Shown here piece by piece: positions 33,299 through 42,738 of a stretch of DNA of 64,000 nt; positions within the stretch are counted from its first letter, which is position 1; each line of letters starts with the position of its first letter. Under the pieces are notes generated by a model. That model was not told the origin of the DNA and did not search any database. It worked only from the letters and a program-made list of their open reading frames with translations. A program made the translations under genes and the position numbers. The stretch comes from Thiodiazotropha sp040507035. Lineage in GTDB: Bacteria > Pseudomonadota > Gammaproteobacteria > Chromatiales > Chromatiaceae. Location: assembly GCA_040507035.1 (NCBI GenBank), contig JBEVVR010000018.1, forward strand, positions 1 through 64,000. Direction: 5' to 3'.

Positions 33299-34783
33299 CT
33301 ACTGCAACCGCTCCAGCCATAGCCCCGCCGTCGATTCCATGAAATCGAGAACTAAGCCGGGAAACAGCCCAAAAACCAGTACCAGCAGGGAGAACAGAAG
33401 CATAGTGACCAGCTCTCTGGGGCGCAGGTCCTGACCGGCTTGCACCTGATCATCGGTGATCGGCCCAAAGAAGCTCTGACGGTAGCTGTTCAAGAGATAG
33501 CCTGTGCCGATGATCAGAGCAAAAAGAGCGGCCAAACCGGCGCCGGTGTGGGTCTCAAGGGCGCTGATCAGGATCAGCAGCTCAGCGGGAAATCCACTGG
33601 TTCCCGGGATACCCAACGAGGCGAGCCCCAGGAACATGAAGAATGCGGCGAGCAGAGGCATGGTCTGTGCAATGCCTCCGAGGTGGATGAGATCGGTGGA
33701 GCCGAGCCTATGGTGTAGATAGCCGGTCAGTAAAAAGAGTCCGCCGGCAATGATGACAAAATTGTAGAGTTGAAAAACAGCCCCCTGCAGGCCCTGTAGA
33801 TTGAATGAGGCGATGCCCAGAACCACCAGCCCAACATGGCTCATGGAGGAGTAGGCGAGCATGCGTCTCAGATTGGTCTGGTTGAGTGCCGCCAAGGCAC
33901 CATAGAGCACACCGATGATTCCCAGTCCGGCCAGCAGCCAGTGCAGCTCCTGTGCGGCAGTGGGGGCCAGGGGTATGGCAAAGCGGATGATGCCGTAGGC
34001 ACCCAGTTTAATGCCTACGAGTAATGCGGCAATGGGTGCCGGACCTTCTAAGGCGACAATGGGCAGCCAGGTGTGCATCGGGAAGAGGGGGGTCTTGACG
34101 GCAAAACCCAGGAGCAGAAACAGAAACACAACCACTTCAAGACCGGGGGGCAATGGGGTGTCGAGCAGGGTCTGGTAGTTGAAAGAGAGTCCATCCGGCG
34201 GTATGGCGCCGGTGATTTCCGCATGATTGAAGGCCAGGACCGCAATTGCCAGCAACAGCGGAATGCCTCCCGCCAGCATGAACAGGGTATATTTGGTCGC
34301 CGCATAGCGGCGATGGGGGCCTATGCCCCAGAGACTGATAAGAAAATAGAGCGGTGCCAGGGTCAGCTCCCAAAACAGAAAAAAGGCCAGCACATCGATG
34401 CTCATGAATACGCCCAGGGTCGCTGTCGCAAACAGCAGCAACAGGCTGAAATAGATCCGTTGCATGCTTTGAATATGGGTCCAGGATGCAAGGGTCACGG
34501 CGATGAAGAGGAGTATGGTCAAAGGTATGAAGGGCGCTGACAATCCGTCGATGCCAAACCTGAAGTGGGCATCCAGCGCTGGTATCCAGGGATATTGCTC
34601 GACAAATTGAAAGCCTGAGTGTTCAGTCTGTATCAGGGCGATGAGGGCGATCGCGGGTAACAGGGCGCATAGCAGGGTAATCAGGGTCACCATGCGCGAC
34701 CAGGAGACCGGGAAAAACCAGATCGCACCTGCACCCGCAAGGGGTAGCAGCAGCAGTGTCGACAACAGCGGTAGTTCGGTCAT
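33299..34783 (-). CDS. NuoM-like proton-channel subunit, DAB cluster
   Basis: 494 residues from the ATG at 34783 (MTELPLLSTLLLLPLAGAG); TTG 34816 and ATG 34801 are in-frame alternatives. About 13-14 membrane helices of the proton-conducting antiporter/complex I family. The conserved channel residues are kept: Glu in FLFWELTLAPLYFLI and Lys in FAVKTPLFPMHTWLP, plus a lysine in VGIKLGAYG. It is the last gene of the six-gene cluster on the minus strand, 29 bases after the previous one. No other Nuo or Mrp subunits are present, so it is not part of complex I. A supporting proton-path subunit for bicarbonate/CO2 uptake is inferred. Confidence 0.85.
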   Translation of the reverse strand: MTELPLLSTLLLLPLAGAGAIWFFPVSWSRMVTLITLLCALLPAIALIALIQTEHSGFQFVEQYPWIPALDAHFRFGIDGLSAPFIPLTILLFIAVTLASWTHIQSMQRIYFSLLLLFATATLGVFMSIDVLAFFLFWELTLAPLYFLISLWGIGPHRRYAATKYTLFMLAGGIPLLLAIAVLAFNHAEITGAIPPDGLSFNYQTLLDTPLPPGLEVVVFLFLLLGFAVKTPLFPMHTWLPIVALEGPAPIAALLVGIKLGAYGIIRFAIPLAPTAAQELHWLLAGLGIIGVLYGALAALNQTNLRRMLAYSSMSHVGLVVLGIASFNLQGLQGAVFQLYNFVIIAGGLFLLTGYLHHRLGSTDLIHLGGIAQTMPLLAAFFMFLGLASLGIPGTSGFPAELLILISALETHTGAGLAALFALIIGTGYLLNSYRQSFFGPITDDQVQAGQDLRPRELVTMLLFSLLVLVFGLFPGLVLDFMESTAGLWLERLQ

Positions 34784-34812
34784 GGTTTCCAGTAGTCCCA
34801 TCAGTTGCAGTC

Positions 34813-36327
34813 TCAATGGGGGGTATAGAGCGTGCTCAATTCGGCGAGCGGTTTATCTATCAATGTCAGCCAGGGCTCAATGAAGAAACCGGCGCTGAGT
34901 AGGACAGCGATCAGGGCACTGACTACGAACATTTCGGATTTGGTAATGGGTATCACCTGAAAAGGCTGACTTCCGTTGGGGCGCGGCGCCAGGAAAGCAC
35001 GTTGAAAGGCCCACAAGAGAAAACCCGCAGTCACTACATTACCCAGCGCGGATGCAATGGTTACCAAGGCTCCGAACTTATGGATCGCTGACTCGAGAAT
35101 TAGATGCACGGCGTCGAATCCCGGTGTCCCAGGCATGCCAATAATAGCTAGGCCACCAATCAGAAAAGTGATGCCGAGGAAGGGGAGGGAATCGAAAAGC
35201 GCGCCCAGGTTATGCAGCAGGGTTGTATGGGTGCGACGAAACAGCAGTCCGGTGGTGAATGCCAGGGCCGCCAGGGCCAGGCCAAAGGTTGCGGAGAGGA
35301 TAACGCTGCCCATAAAGGCCCCATGTTCCAGACTGAAGATACCCAGGATCAGGATCCCGGTATGGGATATCACCGCATAAGCCAGGAGTCGGCGCAGATT
35401 GTTCTGCATCATGGCGAGAAATGCAGCGTAGAAGATACCGATCAGGGCAAACACCGCCACATAGTTATGCCACTCCTCCACCGCGGTTGGCAGCAGTGGC
35501 AGGATGAAACGCAGCAGGCCGTAGATGCCGATCTTGAGACCGAGCAGAAAGGTGGGCGCCACCGCCACATTTCCATGTTCCGCTACCATTGGCAGCCAGC
35601 CGTGGAGTGGGAACAGTGGAGTCCGAATCGCCAGACCGTAGAAGAGTAGGAAGAAGGCGACAGAACGGAAGGTCTCCGATACCGGGGTCTGCGCAAGGTG
35701 CAGCAGGTCGAAGCTCCAACTGCCATCATGGCCGTCGGCATAGTTCCAACCCAGCAGCGTGGTGCCAGCAATCAACAACAGGATGCTCACCGACATGAAT
35801 TGATAGAAGCGCTTCAGTGCCAGCTCCTTATTCGGTGAGTTGCCCCATCGCCATAACAGATAGCCAATCAAACCGATCTGCAGTGCCGAGAGCAGCACGA
35901 ACCACAGCAGGTTGAGGGTGACAAAGATCCCCATCAGGCAGGCCTGCACCGCGAAGATAACCCGATAGAAGCGGTTGAAGGGCTGCAATTCGCGGACTAC
36001 GCCGTAGAGGGTTATCAATAGGGTCAGCAGCGAGGTCAGCAGGATGAAGATGACCGAGATTCCATCGACGCCGGCATGATAGGTGAGCTGTGGCAGTAGC
36101 TGGACCTTCTCGGTAAATTGAAATCCCGCCAAGCTGGTATCGTAATGGCGCCACAGATCGATACTCAGCAGCAGCTCCAAGAGCGCCGCAGCTATACCCG
36201 CGGGTAGCAGCCAGCGGTGGTGCCGAATAAACCAGAGCAGCACAACGCTGGCCAGGGGTAGCAGTTGCAGCAGGGTCAGGATCGGATAGCCGATCTGGGT
36301 GGTCCAGTGGAAGGTGTCGATGGTCAT
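34813..36327 (-). CDS. Divergent antiporter-like membrane subunit, DAB cluster
   Basis: 504 residues with 13-14 predicted helices of the same superfamily as NuoM/NuoN. The key channel positions are changed. Where relatives have FWE...P the sequence reads LLWFVLLSALQIGLIGYLL with no glutamate, and the broken-helix lysine is replaced by arginine (AIRTPLFPLHGWLP). The LLGLKIGIYG lysine is kept. This suggests a structural rather than a pumping role, or an altered proton route. It lies between dabB (10-base gap) and the NuoM-like gene, and is surely co-transcribed. Confidence 0.82.
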   Translation of the reverse strand: MTIDTFHWTTQIGYPILTLLQLLPLASVVLLWFIRHHRWLLPAGIAAALLELLLSIDLWRHYDTSLAGFQFTEKVQLLPQLTYHAGVDGISVIFILLTSLLTLLITLYGVVRELQPFNRFYRVIFAVQACLMGIFVTLNLLWFVLLSALQIGLIGYLLWRWGNSPNKELALKRFYQFMSVSILLLIAGTTLLGWNYADGHDGSWSFDLLHLAQTPVSETFRSVAFFLLFYGLAIRTPLFPLHGWLPMVAEHGNVAVAPTFLLGLKIGIYGLLRFILPLLPTAVEEWHNYVAVFALIGIFYAAFLAMMQNNLRRLLAYAVISHTGILILGIFSLEHGAFMGSVILSATFGLALAALAFTTGLLFRRTHTTLLHNLGALFDSLPFLGITFLIGGLAIIGMPGTPGFDAVHLILESAIHKFGALVTIASALGNVVTAGFLLWAFQRAFLAPRPNGSQPFQVIPITKSEMFVVSALIAVLLSAGFFIEPWLTLIDKPLAELSTLYTPH

Positions 36328-36337
36328 ACGTCGGCCC

Positions 36338-37894
36338 TCACAGTATCACCACGAACGTGGCCACCACCAACACGATCAGGTAGCGTGGTTTGGAGAGCAG
36401 TTGTTCCGCCTGTTGCAACATCTCTCCTGCCCGCTGGAGATTCTTCAACAGACCCTCGCCGCCGCCACGCAACACCAGGTGAGATTCGAACCAGTAGAGT
36501 ATATTGGCGAGCCAGGTCATGAATCTCCCGGCTACTCCTGTGCCTTGGCCTACTCTGCCCAATTGGTTGCTTGCGCTGCGTTTCTGCATCGCTTCCCATT
36601 GGGTAAGCGAGGAGACGCTGCGGGTATAGACCGGCAAACCGATGACCCGGGTCACCACCTGCTCATCGAAAAACTGTACATCCTTGGCCAGAGATACCGT
36701 GGGGCGCACCAGCAGCAGATCGGAAAGTGGATCGAGCCAGAAACGCTGCAGTGCGGCATTGTGCAGCCATGGCCAACCTTGCAACCACTGCGGAGGCGGC
36801 GCTGTGGCTTGATCTATCTGGTTGACCAGGGCGGGTGAGGCGAGGAACTGAAACAGACGCCAGATCGCATGCAGGCTCAGGTGCCAGGCGGCCAGGGTGA
36901 ACCAGCCCATGCCACACCAGAAGAACATCAACCCAACCTGGGTCGTAGTAGCGAACATCAAGGAGCTTTTGATGTCCGACTGGGTCAATCCGGAGAGCCA
37001 GCCATACAACATGGTCATCAGGCCCAACACGGCAATGGTGATCATTATTGCGGGTGCCTGCTCCAGCAGGGGGCCGAGACGGATCAACAGAATCACCCCG
37101 GCATGTACCATCAGCGAGCTATAGAATAGAGCGGACGAAGGTGTCGGTCCTTCCAATGCCTGGGCGATCCAGGGGGTAAAGGGAAGCTGCGCCGATTTCA
37201 CCAGGGCAGCGATCACAAAGCCGCCGGCGATAACACCAGCCGCGAGGGTCTCGATGCTATCGGCCTGGGCGTTGATCTGTGGCCATTCAACCCCGCCCAG
37301 CCAGAACAGGGAGAGCGCGATACCGATGATGAAACCTGTATCACCGACCCGGTTGGTGACGAAGACCCGAACCGCGTTTTTGGCCGCGACCGGCCGCTCG
37401 ATCGCATAACCGACCAGCAGATAGGAACTGACGCCGACGATTTCCCAACCGACAAAGGCAAGTAGGGCATTGCCTGCGAGGACAATCAGTTCCATACCCC
37501 CGGCAAACAGGCAGAAGAGCATGAAGATGCGCTGGTAACCTGCCTCGCGATGCATATAGTTGACGGCAAACTTCATCGTCAGTAGGACGATGAGGGTCAC
37601 TACCAGGAGCAACGAAAGACCGGTGGTATCGAGGCTGAAACTGATGGGCAGATGGATTTCGCCGCTGTCGAACCAGCTTCCCATGACAAGGTGTCCGACG
37701 ACGCCATGGAGATAGGCCTCAACGGCCACAGCCAGCGTCAGCAAAAACGAACCGCCCGTGGCAAGTAACGCCACCAGGGATGTTTGACCTTCTCCTGTCT
37801 CACCGCGATTAAAACCCAGGATATAACCGACCGCGATCCATGTCGCAGCTATCCAAGGCAGCAGAGGAATGAGCCATGCGTAGTGACTAAGCAT
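36338..37894 (-). CDS. dabB: DabB-like NuoL-type proton-conducting subunit
   Basis: Membrane partner of DabA in the DAB dissolved inorganic carbon accumulation complex, thought to use cation flow to drive DabA. The 518 residues are NuoL-like in the first ~400, with FVGWEIVGVSSYLLVGY (channel Glu) and ALVKSAQLPFTPWIAQALEGPTPSSAL (channel Lys). The C-terminal part is amphipathic with a last membrane helix (YLIVLVVATFVVIL). Its start overlaps the end of dabA by 8 bases, as expected for a coupled pair. Confidence 0.9.
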   Translation of the reverse strand: MLSHYAWLIPLLPWIAATWIAVGYILGFNRGETGEGQTSLVALLATGGSFLLTLAVAVEAYLHGVVGHLVMGSWFDSGEIHLPISFSLDTTGLSLLLVVTLIVLLTMKFAVNYMHREAGYQRIFMLFCLFAGGMELIVLAGNALLAFVGWEIVGVSSYLLVGYAIERPVAAKNAVRVFVTNRVGDTGFIIGIALSLFWLGGVEWPQINAQADSIETLAAGVIAGGFVIAALVKSAQLPFTPWIAQALEGPTPSSALFYSSLMVHAGVILLIRLGPLLEQAPAIMITIAVLGLMTMLYGWLSGLTQSDIKSSLMFATTTQVGLMFFWCGMGWFTLAAWHLSLHAIWRLFQFLASPALVNQIDQATAPPPQWLQGWPWLHNAALQRFWLDPLSDLLLVRPTVSLAKDVQFFDEQVVTRVIGLPVYTRSVSSLTQWEAMQKRSASNQLGRVGQGTGVAGRFMTWLANILYWFESHLVLRGGGEGLLKNLQRAGEMLQQAEQLLSKPRYLIVLVVATFVVIL

Positions 37895-40800
37895 CTGCCG
37901 ACTCCTCCGGGGTCCTGATCAATGCCGGACGCAGGGGGCCGTTCGATCCGCTATACCACTCGGCGGAGCGATTCACTGTTGGTATTGCCCGCTCGTCAGG
38001 CTGCCAGGGAACCCAACCCTGTGCCGGCTCGAAGAGGTGGAAATCACCACGCTGCGGATCCATGGCGACCAGTACCACCCAGCCATTGCCCACCAGCTCC
38101 TGGAGTGGCGGTTGGCGCTGATAGATCTCCGTGAGCATCCCGGTGGAGGCCTCCACTACCACCAGCAGACGCATCGCTTCATGTATCTCGATCATCTGCC
38201 TTGGCAGTCCGGTGCGCAGATCCGAGCTTGCTCCCTCCATCACCCCAAGAAAGCCGGTGACGTTGTGAGTGACTTTTGAGCCGCAACCGTAGCGCTCGTT
38301 ATCCACGGTGGAGAAGTAGTATTCGAGATTGATCCCGGCTCCCACCGCGCCATTGATCAACAGATGGCGCTCAAGGACTTCGCCGCTTGGGTCCTGGGAG
38401 GCATCGTAGGAGATGAGAAATGCGCGGCGGTCGAAGAAGGCACCACGGCTGATGGCCCGTCGGCCAAAGAATGCACAGGCGTTTGTGGCATGGCCAAGTT
38501 CCGGCCTCACCTGGGAAAAATCGAGGGCGCGCCCCAGGACGTGGTTCAACGCCTGATGGGGGGAAGGTTGCCGGGGCGCTGAGGCAAAGCGCCGGCAGCG
38601 CTCCTGGGCATGCAGGTAGCAGGCCTGCTTACAGGCCGCGACCAGTTTCTGTTGCGCCCCGCGTAGGGCCTCGGGAACCAGATCGAGATCGAACCACTCG
38701 ATGGTCTCGCCGCAGGTATCGTGGATGGCCCCGAGGAACCAGGTGTCTTGGGGGATCTCGATACCGCGCTCGGCGAGAATGGCTCTCACCTCACCACGGT
38801 TGGCCATAGCCGCAACGAGACGTGCATTGGGACCGCTGAAGCGGCCGGAGCATGCACCACAGTTGTATGCCGAGGTGTGGGGATTGTTTTGGTTGACCGA
38901 GCCGTGACCGACGATGGCGACCAGGGGGGCAAAGCCGTCGAGCAGTCCCATACCGCGCAGCATCGCCTGAACCCGATCCGCCTGCTCGCTATCGGTGAAG
39001 CCGGCGCGGGGGGATTCGATGGTCGCCTCCGCGCTATCGTTAGCTGCAGTGAAGGCGATTCGGGTGGTTACCGGTTTTTCAACCTGTCGTTGCAGCAGGG
39101 CCAGGAGGCGGCCAAAAGGTCTGGGTGCCACTATCTTGCCGATCAAAACCCCGAGGGTGATGGGTGCGGCGATGGCAGACATCAACCCGGGAAGGAGCAG
39201 GCCTCGACGGGTGTTCTGTAACAGTTGCTGATACCCATTTTTTAGCAGCTGGTGGCGCTGTTGGTGCTCCCTGCCATTCTTGAGATCCTTCTCGTCGGCT
39301 ATCTCTCTTACCTCATGGACAGGGATAACCGGGGCAGGAATCACCGGCGCCTGTGGACCGGCACAACTATCGTCCAGGCCTTGCCAGTTGTGGGGTACAT
39401 TAAAATGTGCTGCGGTGCCCAGGGTCTCCACCTCGGGGTAGATCTCCTCCAGATGCCGGCGGGTGCCCTCCTCACGATCGTCCATGCAGAAGACCACTTG
39501 AGCTGCGGGTCTTTGCTCTCGCACCCGCCATGAGCCTCGCCCGCGGTTTTGCGCCAACGCGGTGAGGATCTGGTCCCGATAGTGTTTTTCGTAGGCCCGC
39601 AGCCAGATATAGCCCATGCGATCCTCATCGAGGCTGTCGACAGTCTCGAAAATCGCCTCGATCTGTTGATACTCCAGGCAGCGCACCTGGGTACCGCACC
39701 AGCCGAGTTGCTGCATCAGCTGAAACAGGGGCCAGGCACCCTGGCAAAGGGTTGGTTGGGTATTGCTCCCATAACTGCCACTGCTTTGGCGCCAGGTCCA
39801 GATCAACTGGGCGAGATGCTGCCAGCGTGTCGATTCCTCAACTCCGTCGACATGGGCCGGTGCATGGACGGCTCTTTGAGCCCGGCTGGCCAGGTACTCC
39901 GGCAGCCGGCTGTTGTAGAGCGCCTCGCGGACGACGAACTCATCCGCATGGTGGCGGAAATACCAGCGCAACATATCGACACTGGCCTCGATATTGAAGA
40001 GTCGGGCGCAGAGATCATGGGTGTAGATACGTTCAAGCAGCAGACGCACCGCGAGATAGTCGAGCATATTGACCTGGGCGGTGAGGGATTCGTAACCTGA
40101 GTTGTTGTGGCGCCACAATACCATCCCGGACCAGCCGGGCAGCTCCAGTGCCAGCTGTTGCAGATAGCCCGTCCAGCTGTCCCGCTCTAGTCCCAAGCGT
40201 TGGAGTTCGCTGATGATGGTCTCCAACGGATCGCTCTGCAGCAGTTCCAGGTGTTGTCGCCAACCCTCGATATCCCGCAGTTGCCAGTCGATATCCTGAT
40301 CGATGCGGTTGCTCCAATAGCGATAGAAGCCAGCAGAACGAGATTGGGATTGCCAGCTTGCCACGCCTTGATCGAGAAAATTCGAGAGATCCCTGATCAG
40401 TTGGGGGCGTATATCCTCCATCAGATCATGGCCGGTTAATCTCAGCAACAGCTCTCGCATGGTGATGTCGCGGCCCAGGCGCTCGAGTAGTTGTTCAAGG
40501 CCTTCGATAGCGCTCTGCTGCATCAATTGGGTGGTGGTATTGGGACCGCCGTCGTCACCACCCCGGTCATCGAGCATGTCGTGGAGCAGGCTTTCGGCCT
40601 GTTCCGGCGCCAGATCTAGCAGCTCTTCGGGATGTATGGCATCGTGCTGCAGATGCAGCACCTCGAGGCAGGCATCCCAGAGATCACCGACAGCATCCTG
40701 CTCGTTGATCAAGCCTGCCTCACGGGCCCCCTTTAAAAGCGTCTCGCGACTCGATTTAGGCAGATCCGCTCTGAGTCGTTCAAGGACACGGTTCTCCTCG

Positions 40801-41204
40801 ATCTGCCAATTGAGCTGACAACCGGACACAGGCCGATAGCCCATGGTCATCACGGCGACGATCACGTCGAGACGGCTGAGGGAGGCTTGGGGCTTTTGCG
40901 CCAGCGGTTTTCCGGGTTCGAGGTCGCTCTCTTGCTCAATGCAGCTGACTAGGTCGCTATGGGATATTCGGCCCTGGTGGTAGTAGTCTCGATATGTTTG
41001 CAACGGCATGTAACCCCGGGCACCAGTGGTACGACGGGCGCTGGCAAGGGCTTCATGAAAGGGTAGGTGTTGAAAACCGTGCAGGGTATTGTGGTGGACA
41101 AAGTCGCGGATCGGTGCCTGGCTTGGCAGTATATGTTGCAGATGGTCGATCGTATCTCTGATCTGTTGCCTAATGTCACTGCTACTGTTGTCACTCGCGC
41201 TCAT
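37887..41204 (-). CDS. dabA: DabA (DUF2309) vectorial carbonic anhydrase-like protein
   Basis: Cytoplasmic/peripheral subunit of the DAB complex, proposed to hydrate CO2 in one direction to trap bicarbonate. 1105 residues from the ATG at 41204 (MSASDNSSSDIRQQ; GGAG 4 bases upstream); a longer frame reading into the upstream gene is spurious. Zinc-site residues are visible: VVFCMDDREE (C573, D575) and VGHGSVNQNNPH...NCGACSGR (H767, C782). The CxD pair and the 15-residue His-Cys spacing equal those of the characterised DabA2 (C351/D353/H524/C539). The N-terminal part is about 220 residues longer than there. It is flanked by four antiporter-like genes and sulP. Confidence 0.93.
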   Translation of the reverse strand: MSASDNSSSDIRQQIRDTIDHLQHILPSQAPIRDFVHHNTLHGFQHLPFHEALASARRTTGARGYMPLQTYRDYYHQGRISHSDLVSCIEQESDLEPGKPLAQKPQASLSRLDVIVAVMTMGYRPVSGCQLNWQIEENRVLERLRADLPKSSRETLLKGAREAGLINEQDAVGDLWDACLEVLHLQHDAIHPEELLDLAPEQAESLLHDMLDDRGGDDGGPNTTTQLMQQSAIEGLEQLLERLGRDITMRELLLRLTGHDLMEDIRPQLIRDLSNFLDQGVASWQSQSRSAGFYRYWSNRIDQDIDWQLRDIEGWRQHLELLQSDPLETIISELQRLGLERDSWTGYLQQLALELPGWSGMVLWRHNNSGYESLTAQVNMLDYLAVRLLLERIYTHDLCARLFNIEASVDMLRWYFRHHADEFVVREALYNSRLPEYLASRAQRAVHAPAHVDGVEESTRWQHLAQLIWTWRQSSGSYGSNTQPTLCQGAWPLFQLMQQLGWCGTQVRCLEYQQIEAIFETVDSLDEDRMGYIWLRAYEKHYRDQILTALAQNRGRGSWRVREQRPAAQVVFCMDDREEGTRRHLEEIYPEVETLGTAAHFNVPHNWQGLDDSCAGPQAPVIPAPVIPVHEVREIADEKDLKNGREHQQRHQLLKNGYQQLLQNTRRGLLLPGLMSAIAAPITLGVLIGKIVAPRPFGRLLALLQRQVEKPVTTRIAFTAANDSAEATIESPRAGFTDSEQADRVQAMLRGMGLLDGFAPLVAIVGHGSVNQNNPHTSAYNCGACSGRFSGPNARLVAAMANRGEVRAILAERGIEIPQDTWFLGAIHDTCGETIEWFDLDLVPEALRGAQQKLVAACKQACYLHAQERCRRFASAPRQPSPHQALNHVLGRALDFSQVRPELGHATNACAFFGRRAISRGAFFDRRAFLISYDASQDPSGEVLERHLLINGAVGAGINLEYYFSTVDNERYGCGSKVTHNVTGFLGVMEGASSDLRTGLPRQMIEIHEAMRLLVVVEASTGMLTEIYQRQPPLQELVGNGWVVLVAMDPQRGDFHLFEPAQGWVPWQPDERAIPTVNRSAEWYSGSNGPLRPALIRTPEESADA

Positions 41205-41214
41205 GGCTCCATCC

Positions 41215-42675
41215 CTAAAAGGTAAACAGGCTCGTGAGTTGCAGTGCGCTGGCGTTAACCAGATTGAGCACCGGGGTCGGCATGAATCCCAACAGCAGGG
41301 TGGCCGCCGCCAAAGTGCCAGCGGCCAGCAGTTCGGTGGGGCGAAGATCCTCCACATTCTGCATACCCGGACGCACGGGTCCGGTAAAGAGCTGGCTGAT
41401 AGTGCGTACCGCGTAGGCGGCACTGAGGAGCACACCGATGGTCAATAGGGCGGCGATCCATCCCCAGCGTGCAAAGCCGCCGATCAGGGCATTGAGTTCG
41501 GCAATGAATCCAGCGGTCCCGGGTAGCGACACCGCGGCGACGAAGGCGAGGGTGGTGAAAAAGGCGAATCGGGGCATTACCCGTACCAGGGAGCTGTAGT
41601 CGGTGACCTCGCGGGTCTTGGTGCGTTCGTAGAGCAGACCGATCAAGAGGAACAGCGATCCCGCCACCAGGCCATGGGCGACCATCTGCATCAAGGCGCC
41701 ATGGAGACCGGCCAGATTGAGTGCGGCGATGCCGAGCAGCACGACCCCCATATGGCTGACTGATGAGTAGGCGATCATCGCTTTCAGATCGCTATGTCGC
41801 CAGGCCAGCAGACCGCCGTAGATGAGGCTGACGAAGGCGAGGGTGGCAAGCAGGTCCTGCAGTGCGACCACCGCATCGGGCAGCATGCCGGCGGCTCGGA
41901 TCAGGCCGTAGGAACCCATCTTCAACAGCACCCCCGAGAGCAGGATCGAGATCGGACTCGGTGCTTCCACATGGGCCAAAGGGAGCCAGCCATGGAGGGG
42001 AAAGATCGGCATCTTCACCCCGAAGCCGATGAGAAAGCCAAGAAAGATCAAGATCTGGGTATGTTGTGGCAGGGCGCGTCCGCTCTCGGACATCGCAGCC
42101 ATGGAGAAGCTGTGGCCCGGCACCGAATCGAACAGCACCAGCAGACTGATCAGCATGAACACCGAACCTCCCATGGTGTAGAGAACGAAGTTCAATGCGG
42201 CGCCGTGCCGGTTCTTGCCCCCCCAGCGGTCGATGAGGAAGAACAGCGGAATCAGGGTCAGTTCCCAGAATACATAGAACAGGGACCAGTCCTGGGCCAT
42301 GAAGACGCCGAGCATCGCCGATTCAAGCAACAGCACCAGCAGGTAGTAGCCCTTGACCCGCTCCTGGATAGCCGTCGAGGCAAGCAGGGCAACCAGGCTC
42401 AACAGAGTCGCCAACAGCACCATGGGATAGGAGAAGCCATCCAAACCCAGTTCAAAGGAGGTGCCGAGACGGGTGTTCCAGGCGGTGTGATGGAAAAACT
42501 GTAGACCGCCCTGACTGTAGTCAAAGCCGCCGATATAGACCCATGAGAGGGCGAATGTCACGGCCGAGGCGAAGAGGGCGGTGGTGCGAATCGCCCATTT
42601 CGCATCTCGGGGCAGGAAGGCGATGGCGAGTGCGCCGACAAAGGGGCTCAGTAAGAGATAGGTCAGATCAGGCAT
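41215..42675 (-). CDS. NuoM-like proton-channel subunit, DAB cluster
   Basis: 486 residues from the ATG at 42675 (MPDLTYLLLSPFVGA); an in-frame TTG at 42717 would add 14 residues. NuoM-type channel with conserved residues intact: Glu in VFWELTLIPLFFLI, Lys in FGVKMPIFPLHGWLPLAH and LLKMGSYG. It lies 10 bases before dabA and 63 bases after sulP. With the genes at 33299, 34813 and 36338 it makes four antiporter-like subunits in one DAB cluster, where the simple system has one (DabB). Confidence 0.85.
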   Translation of the reverse strand: MPDLTYLLLSPFVGALAIAFLPRDAKWAIRTTALFASAVTFALSWVYIGGFDYSQGGLQFFHHTAWNTRLGTSFELGLDGFSYPMVLLATLLSLVALLASTAIQERVKGYYLLVLLLESAMLGVFMAQDWSLFYVFWELTLIPLFFLIDRWGGKNRHGAALNFVLYTMGGSVFMLISLLVLFDSVPGHSFSMAAMSESGRALPQHTQILIFLGFLIGFGVKMPIFPLHGWLPLAHVEAPSPISILLSGVLLKMGSYGLIRAAGMLPDAVVALQDLLATLAFVSLIYGGLLAWRHSDLKAMIAYSSVSHMGVVLLGIAALNLAGLHGALMQMVAHGLVAGSLFLLIGLLYERTKTREVTDYSSLVRVMPRFAFFTTLAFVAAVSLPGTAGFIAELNALIGGFARWGWIAALLTIGVLLSAAYAVRTISQLFTGPVRPGMQNVEDLRPTELLAAGTLAAATLLLGFMPTPVLNLVNASALQLTSLFTF

Positions 42676-42738
42676 GAGACTCGACAACACTGCCGGCAGA
42701 GCATCTGCGCCGGACAACCTGCTGCATCACCACGAGAG

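Noticed and set aside
41205..41435. N-terminal extension of DabA by 77 residues
   Set aside because: The extension is Cys/Pro/Arg-rich out-of-frame reading of the NuoM-like gene; ATG 41204 has a ribosome site right after that gene's stop.
33299..42675. Reading the four NuoL/M-like genes as complex I or an Mrp antiporter
   Set aside because: No NuoA-K, NuoB/C/D or small Mrp subunits are present, and DabA lies among them; the DAB interpretation explains the set better.
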